Source of the DNA: Anthoceros angustus
Lineage: Eukaryota; Streptophyta; Anthocerotopsida; Anthocerotales; Anthocerotaceae
Direction of reading: 5' to 3'
DNA: 64,000 nt
NCBI GenBank assembly: GCA_010909165.1
Contig: MU008167.1
Span: 1,476,001-1,540,000, forward strand
The position numbers were made by a program, and so were the translations under genes. Positions within the stretch are counted from its first letter, which is position 1. Each line of letters opens with the position of its first letter. Positions 1-11,300 of this stretch are shown piece by piece. The notes beneath the pieces were generated by a model. The model was given only the letters and a program-made list of their open reading frames with translations, did not search any database and was not told where the DNA came from.

Positions 1-1699
<1,699 letters not shown>

Positions 1700-2609
1700 C
1701 GCTCCTGCTCCTCCGGCAAGCCGCACACAGTCCCGTCGGCGGAGCGAGCCTCGTCCGTAGATCGCTGCAACAAAGATCCGAGACGTGAGACGAATTCACG
1801 GTTTCGGAAGACGCGCACGGGGCGTTCAGAGGCCCCGATTCCATTCACGATGACTCAGTATTCGCCTTACCTTGCGGGCCGAAGGTAGTGGACTAGCTGA
1901 CGCTCAGCAAGTGCTGACGAAAATGCCCGTTAATTTAACTTCAACGCGGCCGTGTGAAGCATTCCGGGATAACTCGGACTCGAGGTAAACCAAAGGTTTG
2001 GCAAGTGGGCCGAAGCAGTCTGGAACTCGCAACGGCCGTTTTTATGCTGGATCAAGGAGTGCCCTAGGGGCTGGCTTGTCCGAGCTGCTTCCTTGCATCA
2101 CCAAAATTGCCTTTGTACGGGACCACCGCTTTCCAAAAGCTTCTTTATGGATTTTTTTTTTTTCTTCTTCTTGCACAAGGTTTGCAGTTCCGTAGTTGAT
2201 ACAGCTATAGCTGGAGAGGGAATCAGCTGAGCATCGTAACGGCTGGAGCTGTGAGCATATCAGGTCGGCAGGGGAAGCTTTCTGAGGCCGTTGGAGCCCC
2301 GTTGGAGCCCTGGGATCTCTGGCACAGACGGACTCTGCTGTTTCTCAGTCTTCGAAGGATAGGAGATAGTTCAAGGTCTCACTGCCAAACTAGGGTGCGA
2401 GTCGAGTGCATGCTTGGGGAACCATATCTTGCGCATGCATGCATGTGGAGGTAGGCAGTAGGAGGCTATGAATGTGTTCACCAGGGTGGGCAAACCAGAT
2501 TTTTTCTTCATGTGGTTTTTCTTAATCTCTGCACATGCCAAGCACGGGAAATTTATGGAGGCCACACAACCCTACCATGAGATGCGTAGGTGAGGAGTGA
2601 AGGCTGATG
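1700..2609. other. Intergenic region upstream of VPS4
   Basis: About 0.9 kb between the VPS4 start codon and the first PPR-like sequence. It should hold the VPS4 promoter and 5' UTR. I see a T-rich tract near 2150-2170 and no convincing gene. Confidence 0.6.
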
Positions 2610-4230
2610 ATCAGAGTCTTTGTAGCGGCCCTTCAGGCTCGGCCGACTTGCAATCTGCAGGAAAGTGCTTACATTGTTCACCAGGCAGTTACCAGCAAAC
2701 CAGTTAGATGGAGTGCCACAGTGCAACACATCACAGTAAATGTGGTGAACTGGAAGATGCTCGCCAGGTTCTTGGAAGCATGGCCAAGGTGGATGTGGTG
2801 ACATGGACGGCGCTGGACGCTGGGCACTGGTACCTTACAGAAGGGCAGCCAGCCGCGCTCACAGATTGTCGAAAGAGGACTGCTGGATGACGTAGTGGCG
2901 GGCACCTGCCTAGTGGACATGCATGCACAATCTGGTGAACTGGAAGATGCACGCCAGGTGTTTGACAGCATGAACACAAAGAATGTGGTGACATGGAATG
3001 CTTTGATGGCTGGTATGCACAGCAAGGATTAGGACATGAGGCGCTTGTCGTGGATGGACAAATGGAGCAGGAGGGGCTGATTTTAGGTGAAGATGTTACT
3101 TTTGCAACCACTGGTGCCTTGCAGAAGGGCAGACAGCTGCACTCACAGAATGTCGAAAGAGGACTGCTGGATGACGTCGTGGTGGGCACCTGCCTGGTGG
3201 ACATGTATGCAAAATGTGGTGACTGGAAGGGAAGGTTTTTGACAGCATGGACACAAAGAATGTGGTGTCATGGACGGCCCTGATATCTGGGTATGGTGCT
3301 TGTGATGAAGTTCAACAAGGCACTCGCTTGTTTGAAGAGATGTCAGTTGCCGGTATTCAGCCCTATATGGTTCAGTGCCAACACGACAGTATAGTACTTG
3401 TGATCCAGCGCAAGTAAAGATTTGAACACAACTTTCCTGAATGTTAGCAGACACAGGTTCGCTAACGGCCCCCTGCTCAAATTCTGGTAGTGAAGCCCTG
3501 ATTCGATTCTCCTGGGAAGGAACAGGAATCGCCGGGGCAGGGAATCTGCCATAGATGGTTCACACTGCCGCGGGGTGTCTACAAGAGGGCACAGAGCTTC
3601 AATCCCAGACACAGGAAACACAACTGGAAAGCGATTGGCAACCGCCTGGTGGACAAGTATGCAAAATGAATGTTTGAGAACGTTTCCAAGAAGACGCTGT
3701 GACGCAGCGCCAGGACGTGTGACGCAGCGCCAGGAAGTGTGCCTGGCGTTTAATACAAAGGCAGGCGACAACGATATCTCAACACACTTCTCTGCAAAGG
3801 GCAAGGGTTGTGGACAGGAGCAGGCCGGGTTCAAGGAGGAACACAGGACTTCACAAGAGCCCAGGAGGATGCCAGGAAACAACCGGCAGCGCAACAAGGC
3901 ATTCAGCAGGCACTCACTGACTGGAGGCTTGTACAAGCGCCGGTGCATTGCAGAAGGACAAAATGAGGACAGCTAGATGACATATTGGTGGACAACTGCC
4001 AATTGGTCATGTATGCAAAATGTGGCGAAGTGAGAGATGCGCGCTGGGTTTTAGACAGCTTGGCCACAAAGGATGTGGTCACATGGACGGTGAGGATAGG
4101 AGCATGCAGTCATGAGGGACTGGCGATGAGGGCCACTTGGACGACGAGGCTGAGGATGTGCCACTACCATGTGGAGCAAGCAATGTTGAGTGGTTGCTCA
4201 TGGCCTCGCTCATGCAGATGCAGGTAGGTG
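2610..4230 (+). pseudogene. Decayed pentatricopeptide-repeat (PPR) gene
   Basis: Several short stretches in changing frames translate to PPR motifs of the plant PLS type: variants of 'TCLVDMYAKCG', 'DARQVFDSMNTKNVVTWNAL' and 'VMYAKCGEVRDARWVLDSL' appear near 2730-2800, 2880-3000, 3110-3360 and 3990-4120. Stops and frameshifts separate them and no reading frame exceeds about two motifs. PPR proteins of this class normally act in organelle RNA editing or processing. Here the 35-residue periodicity survives only in patches, so this is a relic. The segment at 3450-3980 shows no PPR signal and may be an insertion. Confidence 0.8.
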
Positions 4231-4547
4231 GGCCGATGTAGACAGGATTGAAACACAGAATGGCAGTTGGAGCGAACAGGAAACCTGCAGTGGGAGGTAC
4301 GCAGTGAGGTGAAACGGCACCTACATACATACATTTGGCGAGGGAGGAAACGGACAGGAATTGCTCTCAAGATAGAGAGCACAAGTGCACAGCATGAAGT
4401 AGGAAGGGGGCCACGGACCACTCACAAAGTTGGTGCTGAACAGAGTGGCCGAGAACAGGAAGGCAGTACGAATGCCACATAGGGCACATTCTCTCAACCA
4501 CACAGAGCACGGACACATGCAGGAGGCAAAGATTGTGTGGACAACCG

Positions 4548-4556
4548 AAACCCTAA
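4548..4556 (+). promoter_or_regulatory. Telo-box-like AAACCCTAA
   Basis: Exact AAACCCTAA (followed by CCCT) 164 bp before the start codon at 4720. Telo-boxes occur in promoters of many plant growth-related genes. The function here is inferred from position only. Confidence 0.35.
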
Positions 4557-4649
4557 CCCTTGACAGCCTGAACCAGCTTTCTCCAGCTTCCCTATGAGTA
4601 TGAGTCCACCTTTGCATCCAGCTACTTCGCAGTTTGCTCTCCCGGCCGT

Positions 4650-4658
4650 AAACCCTAA
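4650..4658 (+). promoter_or_regulatory. Second telo-box-like AAACCCTAA
   Basis: A second exact copy 62 bp before the start codon at 4720, likely in or next to the 5' UTR. Two copies within 110 bp is more than expected by chance. Confidence 0.35.
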
Positions 4659-4719
4659 TCACCGTGTGCTCGCTACCTGGTGCTGTCTGCCAAAGAATTC
4701 ACAGGCCTGAGCTCTTCAC

Positions 4720-5226
4720 ATGGCGCGTTGGATGACCAAGGGCTCGGCGGCGGCAGTGGCATTGCTGGCGTGCATCTCAATTGTGCAAGCATCGATCGTC
4801 ACCCTCAACTGCGCTGTCCCCGACTGTGATACTACGCCGTCCGCTGCGCAAGACCTGGCCAACCGGATCTTCGAACTGGACTCATGTTGCCAGCGGAAGA
4901 ACGGCGGCGACAACTGCACTGTCATGGCCGCGAATGACGGAACCGGAATCTCTGGCGCCACGGCGCGGATTTGCGGCTCCTACAACCAGTGCATCAGTTG
5001 CGTGGATGCCGCCGTTCTTATCCTGGATATCATCGATTCTTGCGCATACATTAACTATAGCCATCCTAACCATGACTCCCGCGTTTCTGGATGGGTGGTG
5101 TGGTTGACCGACGATGCGTCCGAGGACTACGCGTTCGTCGTTCTCACAAACAAAACCAACACCACATCACCGTTCTGTATCCACGATGCACATGGTAAAT
5201 GTTTACCACCTCCTCCGACCAGGTAG
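4720..5226 (+). CDS. Small secreted cysteine-rich protein, possibly KP4-like
   Basis: Single-exon frame of 168 codons with ATG at 4720 and TAG at 5224-5226. Residues about 1-24 form a typical signal peptide (Arg/Lys, then an Ala/Val/Leu core, then a small-residue cleavage site), so the product is probably secreted. The mature chain of about 144 residues holds 11 cysteines, including a Cys-Cys pair, and three N-glycosylation-type sequons. The spacing (paired Cys at the N-terminus, an Ala-Gln-Asp-Leu helix start, a central Cys cluster, Cys near the C-terminus) resembles plant KP4-like (killer-toxin-like) proteins known mainly from mosses. That resemblance was judged by eye and is uncertain; an unrelated cysteine-rich apoplastic protein is the alternative. 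No frameshift is seen. Two telo-boxes lie just upstream. Confidence 0.6.
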   Translation: MARWMTKGSAAAVALLACISIVQASIVTLNCAVPDCDTTPSAAQDLANRIFELDSCCQRKNGGDNCTVMAANDGTGISGATARICGSYNQCISCVDAAVLILDIIDSCAYINYSHPNHDSRVSGWVVWLTDDASEDYAFVVLTNKTNTTSPFCIHDAHGKCLPPPPTR

Positions 5227-6901
5227 CCGAGTTCAGATCTAGGGCAGCCAAGACGGGGGTGAAGCGGCAGCTTAAAAGTCAGCCGAAAATTTTAGCCTCA
5301 CCTCTTGTATAAGAAATGGGGACTGACCTCTGGTAAAGGAAAGGAAGGCTCCTTCTCCCCACTGGAAACAAGAAAGCTTGGCAAGAACGAGCCTGGTCCT
5401 CATTCCTAAGTGTTTCATGTGTGCGTAAAATATTGTTGAGTCTGCTGCAGCTGTCCTTGGTTGCTGGTCCCTACTGACAGCGTGTTGATGCTCGTACAAG
5501 GGGAAACATCACGCTAGGATTGCTAACGCCACACTGCCTTGCCTCTGGACACCGATGGATTTCTCCCCTGGTTAGCCGATGTGCTGTAGCTTCCCTGCAC
5601 ACTGCTGCTGAAGTGAGTCAAATCATATGTGTGTTCAAATGGCTTGGGCCAAATCGACACCCATTTATGAAAGAAGGTTGTTATGCATCACGGGCTTCCA
5701 TCTGTACTTACATACGGGGTGCTTATAGGGAGTGGATGCCCTTGGTGCTAGTAGCTTAGACACACCTTGGTACAAGTTGTCGAGTACCAAGTCCCATTCC
5801 CATGATAGGAAAAATTTGAGAGGCTATACAGCCGACTCATTTGGTGGCGCTCCGTCACTATGAGTTGTTAGTCGTTGCAGACAGCTTACTCTTTCCTGGT
5901 CATAAGAGTGGTGCTCTTATCCGTGAGCTGCTGTAGACTACAAACTCAGTGCGAGGAAGTTCGACCAACTCGAGGTGGTAACTAAAAGGAGAAAGGCTGG
6001 AAGCTTGACTGCAACAAGAGTGATCTTCTTTTGTTATATGGAGCATTACCAAAAGATCCTTAGAACAAATACCTCTGTCCGTTCTCACATAAGATCTCAC
6101 CACGTACTCGTACGAGTCTTTGCAAAGTGCACCTTGGAAGGATTAAGCCGCTCCAGAGACACCATGTGCAACAATCAAGCTCGTACCGCGGAAACTCGAC
6201 ATACCTCCGTCCTCCAATGCTCCGCGGAGAAAAAACCGTCCTCCTCCTGCATCAGCCGCCTGCCGCAAACATTCCGTCCCGCTCCTGGCGGCCGCTGTAA
6301 CGCAGATCCGATCCGACGACGGTTTCGAGAAGGAATAGCGCGTTTCTCAATTTCTGAAAGATGATTCGATGAAAAGACCAATAAGTTGAACTGGCCTCGG
6401 AGGGAAAGAAGCACAGTTCGAACTTGAGATAAACCAGAGGTTAGCGCGAAGACGACAGGAAGGACCGCTTCCTGTGGACAGGAAAGGCACCAGCGGAGCA
6501 AGATCGGCTGGGCCTTCCTGCGAACGCCACCTGATTCTTCCTCCTCGCGCTACGGCGGTGGCGGCCTGCTGGCGGTGTAAGTATATAATGTGGCGTTAGG
6601 TGACACAATTCAGGTCAATCTGGCGATTTTCCTCTGATCGTGTGGGATTTCGGCTTTCTGTGATCGGGAAGTTGCAGTTTCGATTGAATCGGGGACGCCT
6701 GGGAGCAGGCAGATAGAGGATTTGTTGCATTTCGCGGTTTTCTGATGTTGAGGTTTGGTTGTGAGAAGCTGGGGTGACGTACGGAGGGTTGCTGTTGTCT
6801 TCGGATTGGTATCGAATATCAGTATTCCGGCCATGTTGGAGAGCAGAGCGTTTGGGTTTTAGGTCTGTAGGGAGGAATACTATAGGGTTTTCCAGTGGAG
6901 C
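5227..6901. other. Intergenic, no gene recognised
   Basis: About 1.7 kb with only short open frames and no recognisable family on either strand. The right part should contain the promoter and 5' UTR of the gene at 6902. Confidence 0.5.
6582..6589 (+). promoter_or_regulatory. Possible TATA element (TATATAAT) for the CGI-58-like gene
   Basis: TATATAAT lies 313 bp before the start codon at 6902 in an otherwise GC-richer stretch. This would give a 5' UTR of about 280 nt. Position is the only evidence. Confidence 0.3.
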
Positions 6902-8999
6902 ATGCGCAAATTTGCACTGAAGAAAATGGTTGAAGCGGCGTCCAAAACCAGTGCTGGAGAGTCTTCCTCGAAGTCAGCTGAAGCTGTTGTTTTGCACAAC
7001 AATAAATGGCAATGGGTTACCAGCTGGCAGCAGCGATTGCGATGGAGTCCGACATCGAGGAAGGAGATTATTCAGTCTGAAAAGCAACTTCTTTCCCTCT
7101 TGCGGTACAGAATGTTGTCCGAGTGTTTTTTTCTTTTGCTAGTTCCTTTGGTGGGCTCCTTCCGAGATCTTGATGTTGTGTTCTCCTGGCAGGTCACCTT
7201 ACGTGCAAGAACAAGTGAACATCGGGTCTGGCCCGCCGGGATCGAATGTGAGATGGTTTCGGTCAGTTAGCAATGAGCCCCGGTTCATCAATACTGTGAC
7301 TTTTGACCGATCGGCACCACCAGATGCCCCCACAATTGTGCTGGTGCATGGATATGGTGCCTCACAGGGTTTTTTCTTCCGCAATTTCGATGCACTTGCG
7401 GAGCGGTTTCGTGTGGTTGCAGTGGATCAGCTCGGGTGAGTGTGGGTTCTCTCCTGTCACTCATTTACCTCCCACTTCCTATCACCTTTGCTTTACAGTT
7501 GGTTGCATTTGATGCTCTACGGTTGTATTAGTTGTATCAACACCTGTTGATAATTTATGCAGATGGGGTGCTTCTAGTCGTCCTGACTTCACCTGCAAAA
7601 GCACCGAAGGTAAGTCTCTTAAGTGACTGGACATCAGCTGTAATGAATAAATATTCTCTGTGTAGGGCAGCGACGAGGTTCTTGATCTGGATCAATGTAC
7701 CTCATGGATTCTGAAGAAGAATGTGGTGTGCATGCAACAGAGACAGAAGCTTGGTTCGTGGATTCATTTGAAGAGTGGCGCAAGGCAAAGAACTTGGACA
7801 ATTTTATTCTGCTCGGACATTCTCTTGGAGGCTATGTTGCAGCCCGATATGCTTTGAAGGTTCGTATCCTGAAATTTCATCTTTAATTGCAGTGGTTCTG
7901 CTGCCGGTCTGAATGAGCTGCTTAATTTGACTTTGCGACCTCATCTGATCGTTGGCAGCATCCGGAACATGTGAAACACCTGATATTGGTGGGACCAGCT
8001 GGATTTGCCTCAGAATCAGATCGCATTGTCCAATTCAGGTCCACATGGCGTGGAGCCATTCTCAACTTCTTCTGGGACTCCAATATGACTCCCCAAAAGG
8101 TTGTGAGGTAAATGTCTTGGCTCAGACTGTTACAGGGGTGGGGTGGGAGATCAAGATTCTAGCAGTGTATTGATCAAACAAATGGAAAATCATATAAGAT
8201 AAGGAAAGATGGCCTGACGCCTTGGAACCGTGCAGGAGTTTGGGTCCTTTTGGGCCAAATCTTGTCCGTAAATACACAGGAGCACGATTCGGGCTGTATA
8301 CAACTGGCACTGGGCTGGACGATAAGGAAGCAGCATATTTCTCAGGTTGGTTGGTGAAGATGTCTGCATTGGTTCTGTTTAGATGAACCAATGCAGACAG
8401 AGGACCTAGCAACTCTGATGCTATCTGTGCAGACTATATTTTTCATACGCTTGCAGCCAGAGCAAGTGGGGAGCTATGCCTCAAGTACATTTTTTCCTTG
8501 GGAGCATTTGCTCGATCTCCCTTGTTTAAGAGGTTTGTGCCTCTCTGACTTGAAATATGGTTTGGCTGTTTCGACACGATATGGGTTCTAAGCTTTTGAA
8601 GATGGTGTATGAACAGGGCTGGGGATTGGAAGGTACCGACCACTTTTATTTATGGTGTAGATGATTGGATGAATTATAAGGATGCCCAAGAAGCCCGGAA
8701 GTTAATGAAGGTCCCTACAGAGATGATCCGGGTGCCGAATGTACGTGTGCAACCTTCTTTTTCCGAACTCAACAGTCGGAGCACCAATCGCTCATCCTTT
8801 CTTATGTATGAGTGGTTTCATTTTGCAGGGAGGCCATTTTGTTTTCCTGGATAATGCACCTGGATTTCATGCTGCTCTATTCCACACATGTCGGGAGTAT
8901 CTGGGTACCAGGCCTGGAGACGAACATCTGCCCGCCAACGAAGGGTTGGAGGAAGTGCCTCTTCCTCTTCGGAGGACTGAAAGTCCTACCAGTTCTTGA
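6902..8999 (+). CDS. CGI-58/ABHD5-like alpha/beta-hydrolase (lysophospholipid acyltransferase type)
   Basis: Nine exons join in frame: 6902-7104, 7193-7435, 7563-7609, 7741-7859, 7959-8107, 8236-8345, 8433-8532, 8617-8740 and 8829-8999 (421 aa). All introns are GT-AG and 80-150 bp. The order of conserved blocks matches the plant CGI-58 homologue (Arabidopsis At4g24160): [15 protein letters not shown], oxyanion block [16 protein letters not shown], nucleophile elbow GHSLGG (GXSXG) in exon 4, a cap domain, [10 protein letters not shown] with the acidic residue, and GGHFVFLDN at the end, which holds the His of the triad within an H-X4-D acyltransferase motif. Known family role: CoA-dependent acylation of lysophosphatidic acid plus lipase/phospholipase activity in lipid homeostasis. 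Both motifs are intact, so it is probably functional. The start could be the in-frame ATG nine codons further in. Confidence 0.93.
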
Positions 9000-10334
9000 A
9001 TTCCGGGAGTGATTGTTGAACATTTCAACGTCTGGCAAGGGCACCGGAAGGATACACTCCTACTGCTCTGCCAATTATTATTTGATCTTGTATTTCTATG
9101 AACCAGACGACGTCTGGCATTCTCTCGAGTGTACTTATGTATGATGGTAGCAACTAAATTATGAGCTGTACAATCTTGGCATGTCATCACCCGAGTTGAC
9201 TACATCACAGAAATCTTACTCGCCAGTAGAGGCGAGTAATAAGATCAGCTATCAGCACTTTCAGCTTTGTTCCTTGCATTGCGGCCACCATTAGCCATCC
9301 ACGCTTGTAGTCCTTTTCAATGCATTGCGGCCACCATTGGCCATCTGCGTCTGCAGTCCTTTTTGTGGACAAATCTTGTCCACAGCGGACAAAAGCCGTA
9401 AGCGGCAGGCCCTTTCATAAAAGCTCTGCAGACCTGCGCTGTTGGAGCATGGCTGTCTGTCCGTGGTCCTCCAGTTACTGCAGACAGGGACTGAGACGCA
9501 CCAGTACCATTTGGAGGAAATGCAGGCTTTGGACTGGATTGCAGGCACTGTACGTACATGATATGAATATACTGCTGCTTTTAGCTTTTACCCTGTCCTT
9601 CCGCTTTTAGCTTTTCAGACCCTGCAGACTTCCTTCCGCTCCACACGGCATTGTACAGTGAATCAGTGATCGCCTGAGATACCGTTGAGCAGCCAAGGGA
9701 AATCCTCATCCATGAAGCTCCTTCATGTTGGATGGAACCATACGACTAAAAATTGATGGATGCAGCACAATCGGGACACAGCTCCGAGTACATATCTTCC
9801 GGAGCAGGCCAGCTCTCGGCTTGTGTCAATAGGCTGCTTGTGCAGTCCGAAGCTCCTACAATCTTCCCGTGGTATGTAGAGGAATCAATGGAGTCTGTCA
9901 TCAGGGGGCCGCCAGCATCCTCTGCTGAGAGAAAACCTCATGGAGACGCTCGAAATCAGCACCAAGGAGATGGCGAGTCCGAGTCGTCATCCTTGGAGTT
10001 TTCTTGATTAAAAAACACTATCTTGGAAATTGTCGAAGTGACAATAATCTGATGAGATCTCACTCGAGCATTGCTGTGCATCAGGAGTACAGAAAAGATG
10101 CGGTTGTGGCTCTGGCCGAGCAAGAAAACAGTCCCCAGTCTGTCGCGGACGAGTCCTTCATGCACTGAGAGGCCTCCCTGCGGACAAGAGCAAGACGGGA
10201 GGATGGAAAGCTGCGCCTTTCATGTTCTGCAAGACAAGCACACTGATTTGCAACGGTGCTCACAGTCTTCATTGAGATGTTCGACCAATAAAGAAAACGA
10301 TGACTGACCTCGGAATGTAAACCTGCACCGCAAC
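9000..10334. other. Intergenic between CGI-58-like gene and NPF cluster
   Basis: No gene recognised in about 1.3 kb. Apart from a short direct repeat at 9273-9365, only unconvincing open frames are present. It might hide a lost first exon of the NPF relic that follows. Confidence 0.45.
9273..9365 (+). repeat. Short direct repeat, two copies of about 45-50 bp
   Basis: 'GCATTGCGGCCACCATT' followed by A/G-GCCATC and, after a short variable piece, GTAGTCCTTTT/GCAGTCCTTTT, occurs twice back to back. Looks like a small local tandem duplication. Confidence 0.7.
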
Positions 10335-11300
10335 AATGTACTTCGCCGACACCATTGGCCATCTAGGAATCGCAATGAATCTGGTACCTGGTCATCACGA
10401 TGCACCAAAGCAACTCGAAGGCGTCCACGATCTTCACCGATTTCATGGGAACATGCTTCATCACCTCGGTCGGATGGGCACTCGTGGCTGATGCCTACTT
10501 AGGCCGCTACTGGACAGTTCTCGTCAGGTCCATCATCATGTTCGTTGTAAGCTTCAGGAGATTGTGGAAGAAGAATTGTGAACACATCAAGATTACAAGT
10601 TTGTACGATTTTCTGAATTCGATGCCAACGCTGACATTCCAGCTGCTGTGAGTTCAGGGATTGCTGCTCATCACCGTGTCAACAGCAGTGTCATCTCTTA
10701 AGCCCGATCCATGCACTGCACTACCTTGCGAGCGTGCAAGCGGGGAGTGTTAGGATTGATCAGACACTTCGTTAGTGCACAAAAGTGTGATCAGTGCTGT
10801 GTGGCAAGGAGATGGCCAAGTTGCTTTTGTATCTGAATTATCTACCTGCTGGAATAAAAGCCACACGCTCAGATGTAGCTCTGCGTGCCCGTTGTCTGTG
10901 TACCCTGACGGACCCTTGTTGAGCAGGATTGAGCTGGTGTGTGATCCCCAAGCAGGGAATTTGACACTTTTCGTGCTCACCGGCGTCGTTTACATCCAGG
11001 TGCAAATCATGACAAGCCTTCCCTTCGATGTTGAAATTTTGTCAAGCAACTAGCAGATTCCCTTGCAGCCTTAAGTTCTCAATGTTCACCATATCGGCAT
11101 CGCACAACTTCGCAGGATCACCTCAGACGAACCAAGGGCTTCGGCGGCATATATGTGGTCACTGCTCTTCTCTTCTTCGCCGGCACGCCATTTTACCGCC
11201 ACAGGAAGCCCTTTCACTCGCTGTCAGGAAGCGATCCATTCCCCGTCCGGCGGATGCCAGCTTCTTGTATGAGATCTCCTTCAAGCAAGCAACAACGCAA
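10335..11300 (+). pseudogene. Decayed NPF (NRT1/PTR family) transporter
   Basis: Pieces of an NPF gene occur in the order expected for the intact neighbours: the TM1 block at 10337-10390 (FADTIGHLGIAMNLVP), then after a frameshift HQSNSKASTIFTDFMGT and ADAYLGRYW to 10540, a TVSTAVSSLKPDPC block near 10665-10725, a degenerate TGVVYIQ block near 10960-11000, and a 'LFFAGTPFYRHRKP' block at 11166-11210. The blocks are separated by frameshifts and the loop carrying the GGDQFD motif is missing. There is no 3' half. It is a paralogue of the two intact NPF genes downstream. Its last recognisable exon is the left breakpoint of the 1.4-kb tandem duplication. Confidence 0.8.

Larger units (their letters stand above)
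4231..4719. other. Intergenic, upstream of the secreted-protein gene
   Basis: No gene seen. It contains two telo-box-like motifs annotated separately and presumably the promoter of the gene starting at 4720. Confidence 0.5.

Noticed and set aside
9753-10007. 84-codon open frame upstream of the NPF relic
   Set aside because: No signal peptide, domain or splice partner could be found; kept as unassigned intergenic sequence.
10400-10540. Possible intact NPF gene beginning at 10400
   Set aside because: A frameshift separates the TM1 block from the HQSN block, the GGDQFD loop is absent and no 3' half exists.
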